From contig NZ_FOLS01000007.1 in the NCBI RefSeq assembly GCF_900112375.1, positions 64,620-128,619 of the forward strand: a stretch of 64,000 nucleotides of DNA. The letters run 5' to 3'. The notes beneath the pieces were generated by a model, which was given only the letters and a program-made list of their open reading frames with translations, was not told where the DNA came from and did no database searches. The position numbers were made by a program, and so were the translations under genes. The stretch comes from Pseudomonas citronellolis. Lineage in GTDB: Bacteria; Pseudomonadota; Gammaproteobacteria; Pseudomonadales; Pseudomonadaceae. Below, piece by piece: positions 1 to 8,422 of this stretch (the stretch's first letter is position 1; each line of letters starts with the position of its first letter).

Positions 1-1276
1 GCCGGGGCTGGACAACCACCGCACCCAGTACGCCCTCGGCTACCTGCTGGACCACCGCCTGAACGACGTCTGGAGCCTGCACTCCAGCGCGCGCTACAGC
101 CACGTCAACCTGCTCACCAATACCGCCAGCGGCATGGGCCTGGCCGCGGACCAGCGCACCCTGATGCGCAGCGCCTACCGCTTCCGCATCATCGGCGACG
201 TCTATGCCCTGGACAACAACGCCCAGGCGCGCTGGAACATCGGCGACACCGAGATGACCTCGCTGCTGGGCCTGGACTACCGGCGCACCCGCGAGGACTA
301 CTACCTGCGCGCCGGCAAGGCCGCCTCCATCGACATCTTCAACCCGGTGTACGGCCAGGGCTTCGGCCCCATCGACCGGCCCATGGCGCAGACCCAGCAA
401 CGCGCCGACCAGGTCGGCGTCTACGCCCAGCAGCAGTTCACCTTCGACAAGCACTGGGTGCTCAGCCTCGGCGGCCGCCAGGACAGCTCCAGCGCGCGCA
501 CCGACAATCGCCTGGCGGACAGCGGCAGCAAGCAGCGCGACGAGAAGTTCACCTACCGCGCCGGCCTGGTCTACCTGGCGGACAACGGCCTGGCGCCCTA
601 CGTCAGCTACTCCACTTCGTTCAACCCCTCCCTGGGCACCGACTTCTACGGCAACGCCTACAAGCCGCTGACCGCCAAGCAGTCGGAGGTCGGCGTGAAA
701 TACCAGCCCAAGGGCTACGACGGCTTCGTCACCCTGGCCGCCTACGAACTGACCCAGGAGAACGTGCTGACCACCGACCCCAACAACAACCTCAACCAGG
801 TGCAGACTGGCGAGGTGCGGGTGCGCGGCCTGGAACTGGAGGGCAAGGCCAGCCTGGCCCGGGGCCTGGACCTGATCGGCAGCGCCACCTACAACGACGC
901 CGAGGTGACCAGGAGCAACAACCCCGTGGAGAAGGGCCACCGGCCGACCAACACGCCGCGCAAGATGGCCTCGCTGTGGCTGGACTACACCCAGCCCGAC
1001 GGCCCCCTCGCCGGCCTGGGCTTCGGCGCCGGGGTGCGCTACCTCGGGCGCACCGAGGCAGACGCGGCCAATACCATCACGGTGCCCTCCTACACCCTGC
1101 TGGACGCCGCCGTGCACTATGAGCTGGGCCAGCTGTTCCGCGAGGCCAAGGGGCTGCGCCTGTCGCTCAACGCCAGCAACCTGACCGACAAGCACTACTA
1201 CAACGGCTGCAGCGCGAGCAGTTGCACCATCGGCGAGGACCGCAGCCTGATCGCCAGCCTGAGCTACCGCTGGTAG
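1..1276 (+). CDS. TonB-dependent siderophore receptor, 5' truncated
   Basis: This is the C-terminal part of an outer-membrane TonB-dependent receptor that would import a ferric siderophore. The frame is open from base 2, so the signal peptide, TonB box and plug lie outside the window and about 424 barrel residues remain. Alternating polar/aromatic beta strands, a late ASNLTDKHYY motif and a final Tyr-Arg-Trp are typical of FhuA/FpvA/FoxA-type barrels; the terminal aromatic is the BAM recognition residue. Two Cys in the last extracellular loop region (NGCSASSC) may form a disulfide. The receptor is followed 7 bp later by a PepSY protein and then an FecBCD-like importer, which fixes its role as siderophore uptake. 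The ligand cannot be read from this part. Confidence 0.9.
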   Translation, partial: PGLDNHRTQYALGYLLDHRLNDVWSLHSSARYSHVNLLTNTASGMGLAADQRTLMRSAYRFRIIGDVYALDNNAQARWNIGDTEMTSLLGLDYRRTREDYYLRAGKAASIDIFNPVYGQGFGPIDRPMAQTQQRADQVGVYAQQQFTFDKHWVLSLGGRQDSSSARTDNRLADSGSKQRDEKFTYRAGLVYLADNGLAPYVSYSTSFNPSLGTDFYGNAYKPLTAKQSEVGVKYQPKGYDGFVTLAAYELTQENVLTTDPNNNLNQVQTGEVRVRGLELEGKASLARGLDLIGSATYNDAEVTRSNNPVEKGHRPTNTPRKMASLWLDYTQPDGPLAGLGFGAGVRYLGRTEADAANTITVPSYTLLDAAVHYELGQLFREAKGLRLSLNASNLTDKHYYNGCSASSCTIGEDRSLIASLSYRW

Positions 1277-1283
1277 GCCGCCG

Positions 1284-2177
1284 ATGACCTGTCGGGTTGC
1301 ATCGACCTGGGCCGGCCGGCGTCGCGCCTGGCTGGCCCTGCACCGCTGGCTGGCGCTGCTGGTCGGCCTGCCGCTGGCGCTGCTGGGCGCCAGCGGCGCG
1401 CTGCTGGAGCTGCGCGGGCCCATCCTGCGCTGGGAGCTGGGCGCCGCCGCGCTCAGCGCCAAGCCCCATGCCGCCGACGCCGTCGCCCTGGACGACGCGG
1501 CACTGCGCGAACGCGCCCGGCAAGCCTACCCGCGCTTCGCCCGCATCCTCGGCAGCGCGGGGCCACGCCAGGGCTTCCTGACCAGCGACAACGCCCTGGT
1601 CTTCGGCACCCTGGGCGACCGCGCGGGCACCGCGGTGGCCATGCTCGACCCTTACGACGGCGAGCCACGGGCCTTCTTCGTCTTCGACGACCTGTGGCTG
1701 GCCAAGGTGGTCGCGCTGCACCGCAGCCTGTTGCTGCCGCCGCCACTCGGCGTGCCTTTGCTGGCGGCGTGTGGCGCGGCGCTCTGCCTGTCGCTGCTCA
1801 GCGGCCTGTACCTGTGGTGGCCGGGCCGCCGCAACTGGTGGGCCGCGGCCAGCCTGCGGCGCGGCAGCCAGGGCACGCGACGACTGCGGGAATGGCACAA
1901 CCTGTGCGCCAGCTGGCTGTACCTGCCGCTGCTGCTGATCGCCCTGACCGGCACCTGGCTGGCGCTGCCGCCCGGGCTCGCCGGCGCCGCGCCAGCCAAG
2001 GCGCTGCTTTCGGCCCTGCACGGACGGCTGGGCCTCGGCATCGCGGGCATGGCCGTCGCCTTCCTCGCCGGGCTGGCCCTGCCCGCGCTCTACATCACCG
2101 GCCTGCTGCTGTGGTGGCGCCGCCGCCCGGCCCGCCAGGCCCTCCCCTCCACGCAAGGAAACCCGTCCCATGACTAG
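1284..2177 (+). CDS. PepSY-type membrane protein, probable siderophore-iron reductase
   Basis: The 297-residue inner-membrane protein has four predicted membrane segments (about 17-40, 152-179, 211-230 and 250-277) with a periplasmic domain between the first two. His20, His146, His205 and His246 lie at membrane edges and could ligate heme, as in the PepSY_TM/PiuB/FoxB family. Members of that family next to TonB receptors are linked to reduction of siderophore-bound Fe(III) in the periplasm. The start at 1284 gives MTCRVAS and lies just after the receptor stop; the 3' end overlaps the next gene by 8 bp, so the genes are translationally coupled. The function is inferred from family and context. 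Confidence 0.8.
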   Translation: MTCRVASTWAGRRRAWLALHRWLALLVGLPLALLGASGALLELRGPILRWELGAAALSAKPHAADAVALDDAALRERARQAYPRFARILGSAGPRQGFLTSDNALVFGTLGDRAGTAVAMLDPYDGEPRAFFVFDDLWLAKVVALHRSLLLPPPLGVPLLAACGAALCLSLLSGLYLWWPGRRNWWAAASLRRGSQGTRRLREWHNLCASWLYLPLLLIALTGTWLALPPGLAGAAPAKALLSALHGRLGLGIAGMAVAFLAGLALPALYITGLLLWWRRRPARQALPSTQGNPSHD

Positions 2178-3288
2178 CCTCCTGAAACAGGCCTGCCGCG
2201 GCCTGCTGCTGTTCCTCCTGTGCGCGCCGGCGCTGGCCGCGCCGCTCACCGACCTCGCCGGGCGCAAGGTCGAGGTGCCGGCCCAGGTCAAGCGCGTGCT
2301 GCTTGGCGAAGGCCGCATGATCTACTCGCTGTCGCTGCTCGAAGGCGCCGATCCCTTCGCCCGGGTCGCCGGCTGGCAGGGGGACTTCCGCGGCCTCGAC
2401 GTGCAGGGCTACGCGGCCTACCGGGCGCGCTTCCCGCAGGCCGACCAGGTGCCCCTGGTGGGCGGCACCTCGGCCGACACCTTCAGCGTCGAGAAGGCCC
2501 TGGCCGTTCACCCGGACCTGGTGCTGCTGGCGCTCAGCGGCGGCCACGGCCCGGGGCCGGGCAGCGAGGCGCTGCGCCAGCTGGAAGCGGCCGGGGTGGC
2601 GGTGCTGTTCGTCGACTTCAGCGAGCACCCGCTGCTCAACACCGTGCCCAGCATGCGCCTGCTCGGCGAGGCCCTGGGGCGCCAGCAGCGCGCCGCCGAG
2701 TTCATCGACTTCTACCAGCAGGCCATCGAGGCAGTGCGCGAGCCATTGGCCGGCGCCGAGGCGCGCGGCGAACTGGAGCGCCCGAGGCTGTTCGTCGACA
2801 TGCTCGCCGGCCTGCAGGACTGCTGCGGCTCGCCCGGGCGCGGCAACTTCGGCGAGCTGATCGAGCTGGCCGGCGGGCAGAACATCGGCGCCGGGCGCAT
2901 CCCCGGCGCCATCGGCACCCTCAACCCCGAATACATCCTCGCCAGCGACCCGCAGCAATACGTGGCCACCGGCGTCTTCGGCGCCGGCCGCGGCGGCGTC
3001 ACCCTGGGCTACACGGCCACCCCGCAGCAGGCCCGCGACAGCCTGGCGCAGATCGCCCGACGGGCGCCGCTGAACGAACTGCGCGCGGTGCGCGAAGGCC
3101 ACGTGCACGCCATGTGGCACATCTTCTACGACTCGCCGGAACACCTGGTCGCCGTCCAGGCCCTGGCCAAGTGGCTGCACCCGGAACTGTTCGCCGACCT
3201 CGACCCCGAACGCACCCGCGCCGAGCTGTACCGGCGCTTCATGCCGATCCCCGCCAGCGGCGTGTTCACCGTCAGCCTGCAGCCATGA
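2170..3288 (+). CDS. Periplasmic iron-siderophore binding protein (FecB/BtuF type)
   Basis: The 372-residue product has a signal peptide (residues 1-24, cleaved after LCAPALAA) followed by a class III binding protein of the FecB/FhuD/BtuF type. The mature start 'PLTDLAGRKVEVPAQVKRVLLGEGR' region is the usual N-terminal hallmark. It would capture the ferric siderophore released by the receptor and deliver it to the permease downstream. It overlaps the preceding PepSY gene by 8 bp and the permease by 4 bp (ATGA), so the operon is tightly coupled. A Cys-Cys pair near residues 217-218 (QDCCGSPG) is unusual for this family and may be structural. Confidence 0.88.
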   Translation: MTSLLKQACRGLLLFLLCAPALAAPLTDLAGRKVEVPAQVKRVLLGEGRMIYSLSLLEGADPFARVAGWQGDFRGLDVQGYAAYRARFPQADQVPLVGGTSADTFSVEKALAVHPDLVLLALSGGHGPGPGSEALRQLEAAGVAVLFVDFSEHPLLNTVPSMRLLGEALGRQQRAAEFIDFYQQAIEAVREPLAGAEARGELERPRLFVDMLAGLQDCCGSPGRGNFGELIELAGGQNIGAGRIPGAIGTLNPEYILASDPQQYVATGVFGAGRGGVTLGYTATPQQARDSLAQIARRAPLNELRAVREGHVHAMWHIFYDSPEHLVAVQALAKWLHPELFADLDPERTRAELYRRFMPIPASGVFTVSLQP

Positions 3289-4343
3289 GCCTGCCGCTTG
3301 CCCACGAAGGCGCCGCGGCCGGCTACCGGCGCCGCTTCGCCCGGCGCCGCCTGGCGCTGCTGCTCCTGGGCCTGGCGCTGCTCGCCAGCCTGGCCCTGGA
3401 CATCGCCAGCGGCCCCTCGGCGCTGCCGCTGTCGCGCCTGCTGCAGATTCTCTGGGCGCCGGAGTCGGTGCCCAGGGTGGAAGCGGTGATCGTCTGGTCG
3501 GTGCGCCTGCCCTACGCGCTCATGGCGGTGCTGGTCGGCGCCGGCCTGGCGCTGGCCGGCGCGGAGATGCAGACGGTGCTCGACAACCCGCTGGCCAGCC
3601 CCTTCACCCTGGGCGTGTCGGCGGCGGCCTCGTTCGGCGCGGCCCTGGCCATCGTCCTGCAAATGGGCATTCCGGGCGTGCCGGCGCAGTACCTGATCTC
3701 CGCCAACGCCTTCGTCTTCGCCCTCGCCTCGGTGGCCCTGCTCTATGCCCTGGCGCGCTGGCGCGGCTTCGGCGTGGAGAGCCTGGTGCTGTTCGGCATT
3801 GCGCTGGTGTTCGCCTTCAACGCCCTGGTGGCGCTGCTGCAGTTCGTCGCCAGCCAGGACAGCCTGCAGCAGCTGGTGTTCTGGACCCTCGGCAGCCTGG
3901 CCCGGGCCAGTTGGGAGAAGCTCGCCGCCATGGCCCTGGCGCTGCTGCTGTGCCTGCCCTTCGCCCTGCGCCAGAGCTGGGCGCTGACCGCCCTGAGCCT
4001 GGGCGAGGAGCGCGCCCGCAGCTTCGGCGTGGACGTCGGCCGCCTGCGCCTGTTCAGCCTGCTGCGCATCAGCCTGCTGGCGGCGCTGGCGGTGTCCTTC
4101 GTCGGCACCATCGGCTTCATCGGCCTGGTGGCGCCGCATATCGCGCGCCTGCTGGTGGGCGAGGACCATCGCCTGTTCATCCCCGCCAGCGCCCTGGCCG
4201 GCGCGCTGATCCTGTCGTTGTCCTCGGTGGCCAGCAAGACCCTGGTGCCGGGCGTGCTGGTGCCGGTGGGCATAGTCACGGCGCTGGTCGGCATTCCCTT
4301 CTTCATGGCCATCGTCCTGCGCCAGCGCGGAGGCCTGCGATGA
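3285..4343 (+). CDS. FecCD-family iron-siderophore ABC permease
   Basis: The 352-residue polytopic membrane protein has a basic N-terminus and about ten hydrophobic segments. It carries the FecCD hallmark near its C-terminus, TIGFIGLVAPHIAR, which contacts the ATPase (EAA-like loop). It forms the transmembrane channel of the importer and probably works as a homodimer, because only one permease gene is present. Its ATG overlaps the binding-protein stop (ATGA at 3285), and its own stop overlaps the ATPase start. The start gives MSLPLAHEG; the open frame continues upstream but only as a shadow of the binding-protein gene. Confidence 0.92.
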   Translation: MSLPLAHEGAAAGYRRRFARRRLALLLLGLALLASLALDIASGPSALPLSRLLQILWAPESVPRVEAVIVWSVRLPYALMAVLVGAGLALAGAEMQTVLDNPLASPFTLGVSAAASFGAALAIVLQMGIPGVPAQYLISANAFVFALASVALLYALARWRGFGVESLVLFGIALVFAFNALVALLQFVASQDSLQQLVFWTLGSLARASWEKLAAMALALLLCLPFALRQSWALTALSLGEERARSFGVDVGRLRLFSLLRISLLAALAVSFVGTIGFIGLVAPHIARLLVGEDHRLFIPASALAGALILSLSSVASKTLVPGVLVPVGIVTALVGIPFFMAIVLRQRGGLR

Positions 4344-5149
4344 ACGCCCCGCGCATCGACGGACTGGGCATCGAACGGCTGAGCATGGGCTACGGCGCCC
4401 GGCGCATCCTGCGCGAGCTGGACCTGCCGGCATTGCCGCCGGGCAGCCTGACCGCCCTGATCGGCCCGAACGGCGCCGGCAAGTCCACCCTGCTGCGGGG
4501 CATCGCCGGCCTGCAGCCGATCGCCGGGCGGGTGCTGCTGGATGGCGTCGACCTCGGCCGCCTGCCCCTGGCCGAGCGCGCGCGCCAGGTGGTGTACCTG
4601 CCGCAGAGCCTGCCGCAGCGCACCCGCCTGTGCGCATTCGAAGCGGTACTCGCCGCGGCCATGGCCGGGCGCAGCCTGTCGCTGCTGGGCGGAGGCCACC
4701 CCGACGCGCAGACCCTGCGCGGCATCGAGCAGGTGCTGGAAGCGCTGGACCTGTCGGCGCTGGCGGACCGTCCCATCGATGCCCTGTCCGGCGGCCAGCG
4801 CCAACTGGTCGGCCTGGCCCAGGCGCTGGTGCGCCAGCCGCGGGTGCTGCTGCTCGACGAGCCGACCAGCGCCCTGGACCTGTACCATCAGTGCCAGGTG
4901 GCCGAGGCCATAGTCGAAGTCACCCGGGCGCGCGGGCTGATCAGCCTGATGGTGGTGCACGACATCAACCTGGCGCTGGCCTGCGCCGACCAGGTGCTGG
5001 TCCTGCACCAGGGCGGCCTGGCCGCCGCCGGGCCGCCCGCCGAGGTGATAGACGTACGCCTGCTGCGCGAGGTGTACGGCGTGCATGGCAGCGTCGAACG
5101 GGTACGCGGCCGCAACCTGTTGCTGGTCGAGGGCCGCCTGCGGCCCTGA
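4340..5149 (+). CDS. Iron-siderophore ABC transporter ATPase (FecE/FhuC type)
   Basis: The 269-residue nucleotide-binding subunit drives the adjacent FecCD permease. Visible motifs are Walker A GPNGAGKST (residues 42-50), Q-loop around LPQSLPQ, signature LSGGQRQ (149-155), Walker B LLLLDEPTSALD and the switch His in VVHDIN. The order receptor, reductase, binding protein, permease, ATPase is that of a complete siderophore uptake operon. The start codon overlaps the permease stop (ATGA). A 32-bp gap with a good AGGAG site leads to the MFS gene, so the two are probably cotranscribed. Confidence 0.93.
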   Translation: MNAPRIDGLGIERLSMGYGARRILRELDLPALPPGSLTALIGPNGAGKSTLLRGIAGLQPIAGRVLLDGVDLGRLPLAERARQVVYLPQSLPQRTRLCAFEAVLAAAMAGRSLSLLGGGHPDAQTLRGIEQVLEALDLSALADRPIDALSGGQRQLVGLAQALVRQPRVLLLDEPTSALDLYHQCQVAEAIVEVTRARGLISLMVVHDINLALACADQVLVLHQGGLAAAGPPAEVIDVRLLREVYGVHGSVERVRGRNLLLVEGRLRP

Positions 5150-5181
5150 TCCCACTTTCCACCACCCCCAGGAGTCCCCCC

Positions 5182-6396
5182 ATGTCCGAAACCCCCGAAG
5201 CCGCCCAGGCCTCCGCCGGCACGCCCTTCGACCTGCGCCCGCTGCTGTTCTCCACCATGGCCGGGACCATGGCGATGATGGCCTTCGTCTCGCTGGTCGG
5301 GCCCATCGCCCGGCTGCTCGGCCTGCAGGCCTGGCAGGCCGGCGCGGCGGTCACCGTGTCCGGCGTGCTCTGGCTGCTGCTGGCGCGGCCCTGGGGCAAT
5401 GCCAGCGACCGCCTGGGGCGACGGCGCATCCTGCTGCTGGGCAGCGCCGGGGTGACCTTGTCCTACGTGCTGTTGGCGGTCTTCGTCGATACCGCGCTGC
5501 GCTTGCAGCCTATCGCCGCGCTGTCGTTCCTCGGCCTGCTGCTCGGGCGTGGCGCGGTGGGCGCCTTCTACGCCGCGCTGCCGGCCGCCGGGCAGGCGCT
5601 GATCGCCGACAACTACCCGCCGCGCCAGCGCGCCGCCGCCCTGGCCAGCCTGGGCGCGGCCAATGCCGTGGGCATGGTGCTGGGCCCGGCCATCGCCGCC
5701 CTGCTCGCCCGGCACAGCCTGAGCCTGCCGCTGTACGCCATGAGCGTGCTGCCGCTACTGGGGTTCCTGGCGCTGCTCACCCGCCTGCAGCGCCAGGAGC
5801 ACCACCTGCAGCGCGTCGCGCAGAGCATCCGCCTGGGCGATGCGCGCCTGCGCCGGCCGATGCTGGTGGCCTTCGTCGCCATGCTCTGCGTGGCGGTGGC
5901 GCAGATCACCGTGGGCTTCTTCGCCCTCGACCGCCTGGGCCTGGCGCCGGGCGCGGCGGCCCAGGCCGCCGGGGTGGCGCTGACCACCGTGGGCGTGGCG
6001 CTGATCCTCGCCCAGTTGCTGGTGCGCCGCCTGGACTGGGCGCCGCAACGGCTGATCCGCGTCGGCGCGCTGGTGGCCGGCATCGGCTTCGCCGGCACCA
6101 GCCTGGCGCTGCAGCCCTGGCAGCTGTGGCTGGCCTTCTTCGTCGCCGCGGCGGGCATGGGCTGGGTGTTCCCGGCCTTCTCGGCGCTGGCGGCCAACGC
6201 GGTGAACGCCGACGAGCAAGGCTCCACCGCCGGCTCCATGGGCGCCGCCCAGGGCCTGGGCGTGGTGCTCGGGCCGCTGGCCGGCAGCCTGCTCTATGGC
6301 GTCGAGCCGCGCCTGCCGTACCTGTTGGTCGGCGCCCTGCTGGTGCTGGTGGCGCTGTGGCCGGAGCCCGCCGCCGACACCGTTCAGGCCGGGTAG
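5182..6396 (+). CDS. MFS transporter in the siderophore operon
   Basis: The 404-residue protein is a 12-segment major facilitator. The motif 'GNASDRLGRRRILLLG' after the second segment is the MFS loop 2-3 signature. An AGGAG ribosome site about 10 bases upstream supports the ATG at 5182. Because it closes a siderophore uptake operon it could export the siderophore (EntS-like), recycle it, or move siderophore-iron into the cell; the sequence does not decide. Its last 13 bases overlap the 3' end of the convergent hydrolase gene. Confidence 0.88.
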   Translation: MSETPEAAQASAGTPFDLRPLLFSTMAGTMAMMAFVSLVGPIARLLGLQAWQAGAAVTVSGVLWLLLARPWGNASDRLGRRRILLLGSAGVTLSYVLLAVFVDTALRLQPIAALSFLGLLLGRGAVGAFYAALPAAGQALIADNYPPRQRAAALASLGAANAVGMVLGPAIAALLARHSLSLPLYAMSVLPLLGFLALLTRLQRQEHHLQRVAQSIRLGDARLRRPMLVAFVAMLCVAVAQITVGFFALDRLGLAPGAAAQAAGVALTTVGVALILAQLLVRRLDWAPQRLIRVGALVAGIGFAGTSLALQPWQLWLAFFVAAAGMGWVFPAFSALAANAVNADEQGSTAGSMGAAQGLGVVLGPLAGSLLYGVEPRLPYLLVGALLVLVALWPEPAADTVQAG

Positions 6397-7343
6397 CGGC
6401 GCGCCAGGAAGTCCAGCAGCAAGGCGTTGACCTCGGCCGGGCGCTCGTTCTGGACCCAGTGGCCGCAGCCTTCCAGGCGGTGCTGTTCGAGGTCCGCCAC
6501 CACCTCGGGCATGCGCTTGAGGGTATAGGCCTCCAGGCTCGCCACCGGGTCGCGGTCGCCCACCAGGAACAGCGTCGGCTGGCCGACCTGGCGGCCGGCC
6601 AGGGGCTCGCTGAAGCGCCAGTTGCGCTCGAAGTTGCGGTACCAGTTGAGCGCCCCGCGGAAGCCGCGGCCGGCGAAGGTCTCGATGTAATGCGCCAGGT
6701 CCGCCTCGCCGCACCAGGCCGGCAGTTGCCGAGGCGTGGGCTGGCCTTCGAACAGACGGGCGTCGGCGGGCTTGTCCTGGAGGAAGGGGTCGTCGTCGCC
6801 GGCATCGCGGAAAAACAGGCGCAGGCTGCGCTCGATGTCGGCGTCCAGCTCGGCCTCGGCCACGCCCGGCTGCTGGAAGTAGAGGATGTAGTTGAAGCGC
6901 CCGGCGAAGACCTCGCGGAGGATCTCCGTGGCCGGCCGCTTGGGCCGCCCGGCATAGGGCACCGACAGCGCGGCCAGGGCCGCCACCCGCTCCGGGGCCA
7001 GCAGCGCCAGGTGCCAGGCCACCAGGGCGCCCCAGTCATGCCCGAGCACCGCCGCGCGGCCCTGGCCGAGGGCGTCCATGGCGCCGAGGACGTCGCCGCA
7101 CAGGCTCTGCAGGTCGTAGGCCTCGATGGGCTCGGGGGCGTCGCTGCGGCCGTAGCCGCGCATCTCCGGCACGTGCACGCGGTAGCCGGCCTGCACCAGC
7201 GCCGGAATCTGCGCGCGCCAGGAGTGCCAGCATTCGGGGAAACCGTGCAGCAGCCAGACCGGGCGGCCATCGGCGGGGCCGGCGATGTGTACGCACAGGT
7301 GGATGCCGTTGACCGGCAGCAGGCGTCGCTCGATGGAGGGCAT
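6384..7343 (-). CDS. Alpha/beta hydrolase, epoxide-hydrolase-like
   Basis: The 319-residue cytoplasmic enzyme has the soluble epoxide hydrolase pattern: oxyanion motif HGFPE (33-37), nucleophile Asp103 in GHDWGA, candidate ring-opening tyrosines in the cap (FNYILYF and NWYRN), acid Asp in LVGDRDPV and base His in GCGHW. These define an epoxide hydrolase or, less likely, a haloacetate dehalogenase; the two cap tyrosines favour the first. It is convergent with the MFS gene and overlaps it by 13 bp, so it is a separate transcription unit. Its start faces the GntR gene across a 329-bp region with a repeat. Confidence 0.82.
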   Translation of the reverse strand: MPSIERRLLPVNGIHLCVHIAGPADGRPVWLLHGFPECWHSWRAQIPALVQAGYRVHVPEMRGYGRSDAPEPIEAYDLQSLCGDVLGAMDALGQGRAAVLGHDWGALVAWHLALLAPERVAALAALSVPYAGRPKRPATEILREVFAGRFNYILYFQQPGVAEAELDADIERSLRLFFRDAGDDDPFLQDKPADARLFEGQPTPRQLPAWCGEADLAHYIETFAGRGFRGALNWYRNFERNWRFSEPLAGRQVGQPTLFLVGDRDPVASLEAYTLKRMPEVVADLEQHRLEGCGHWVQNERPAEVNALLLDFLARRYPA

Positions 7344-7672
7344 GGGGAATCTCCGGGGTTTTGTCGGGACGCTAGCAGTACGGGTGTGACGGCGTCATTT
7401 CCATTCGTTGGACGAATAGTGGGGCATGGCGCCAAGACGCCCTACTCTCCTGCGCCGAGGCGCTTTTCGTAGGAGCGAGCTTGCTCGCGAACAAGCCCCG
7501 CTGCGAAATCCGTTCGCGAGCAAGCTCGCTCCTACGAGAAGCCGTGCCCGCCGGTATGCTGGGAGCGAACTCCCCCATGCCCCGCGCATATCCATATGCA
7601 AATCCGGTCTTTCCCACCCGGATTCTTATTCCCCTATAGTCGCCCCACAACTCGTCATAACAAGTCATAGCC
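7344..7672. promoter_or_regulatory. Divergent intergenic region, hydrolase / GntR operon
   Basis: This 329-bp region separates the minus-strand hydrolase from the GntR operon. It holds a 67-bp REP pair at 7469-7535. Proximal to GntR, an AT-richer stretch (7615-7672) contains two GTCATA direct repeats (7654-7659 and 7665-7670 area) that could be an operator for the autoregulated GntR protein. No coding frame here looks real. Confidence 0.4.
7469..7535. repeat. 67-bp REP pair (BIME-like)
   Basis: Two 23-bp arms face each other: one begins GTAGGAGCGAGC (7469-7491) and the other is its exact reverse complement (7513-7535), separated by 21 bp. Each arm is itself an imperfect hairpin. The same 67-bp arrangement recurs at 22215-22281 and 33426-33492, and single arms occur at many other intergenic sites. 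This is a pseudomonad REP/BIME-type element. Confidence 0.9.
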
Positions 7673-8422
7673 ATGACCGAACTGCTCCCCCTCTCCCCCG
7701 TCCCGCTGTACAGCCAGCTCAAGGAGCTGCTGCGCACGCGCATCCTCGACGGCAGCTACCCGCCGCTCAGCCGCATGCCCTCCGAGGCCGAGCTGGGCAA
7801 GGCCCATGGCGTCAGCCGCATCACCGTGCGCCAGGCTCTGGGCGACCTGCAGAAGGAAGGCCTGATCTTCAAGATCCACGGCAAGGGCACCTTCGTCGCC
7901 CGGCCCAAGGCGTTCCAGAACGTCAGCACCCTGCAGGGCCTGGCCGAGTCCATGGGCGAGCGCGGTTACGAGGTGATCAACCGCCTGCGCAGCTTCCGCT
8001 TCGTGCCGGCCGACGCCCAGGTGGCCGCGCGCCTGCGGGTGGCCGAGGGCGACAGCGTGGCGCAGATCAAGCGCGCGCGCCTGGTCAACCGCGAGCTGGT
8101 GTCGCTGGAGGTCACCTACCTGCCCGAGGCCGTCGGCCGCCGGCTGGAGAAGGCCGACCTGGTGAGCCGCGACATCTTCCTGATCCTCGAGAACGACTGC
8201 GGCCTGCCCCTGGGGCATGCCGACCTGGCCATCGACGCCATCCTCGCCGACGCCGAGCTGGCCGCCGCCCTGGAGGTGGAGGAAGGCTCGCCGGTGATGC
8301 GCATCGAACGCCTCACCCACGGCGCCGACGGCCAGCCGCTGGACTACGAACACCTCTACTACCGCGGCGACGCCTTCCAGTACCGCCTGCGCATCGACCG
8401 TCACAAGGGCCCCCGAGCATGA
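7673..8422 (+). CDS. GntR/HutC-family regulator with UTRA domain
   Basis: The 249-residue regulator has an N-terminal GntR winged helix (about 10-75, with MPSEAELGKAHGVSRITVRQAL) and a C-terminal UTRA effector domain (about 95-240, ending with the typical YYRGDAFQYR). UTRA domains bind small metabolites, and such regulators usually repress the operon they lead. It is the first gene of the set and overlaps the AprA-like gene by ATGA, so it is very probably cotranscribed with it and senses the pathway's substrate. The effector is unknown. Confidence 0.9.
   Translation: MTELLPLSPVPLYSQLKELLRTRILDGSYPPLSRMPSEAELGKAHGVSRITVRQALGDLQKEGLIFKIHGKGTFVARPKAFQNVSTLQGLAESMGERGYEVINRLRSFRFVPADAQVAARLRVAEGDSVAQIKRARLVNRELVSLEVTYLPEAVGRRLEKADLVSRDIFLILENDCGLPLGHADLAIDAILADAELAAALEVEEGSPVMRIERLTHGADGQPLDYEHLYYRGDAFQYRLRIDRHKGPRA

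Noticed and set aside
1167-5155. Long minus-strand open frames opposite the iron-uptake operon
   Set aside because: They are repetitive in Gln, Arg, Ala and Gly, lack family motifs and lie antisense to clear genes; high GC keeps these frames open by chance.
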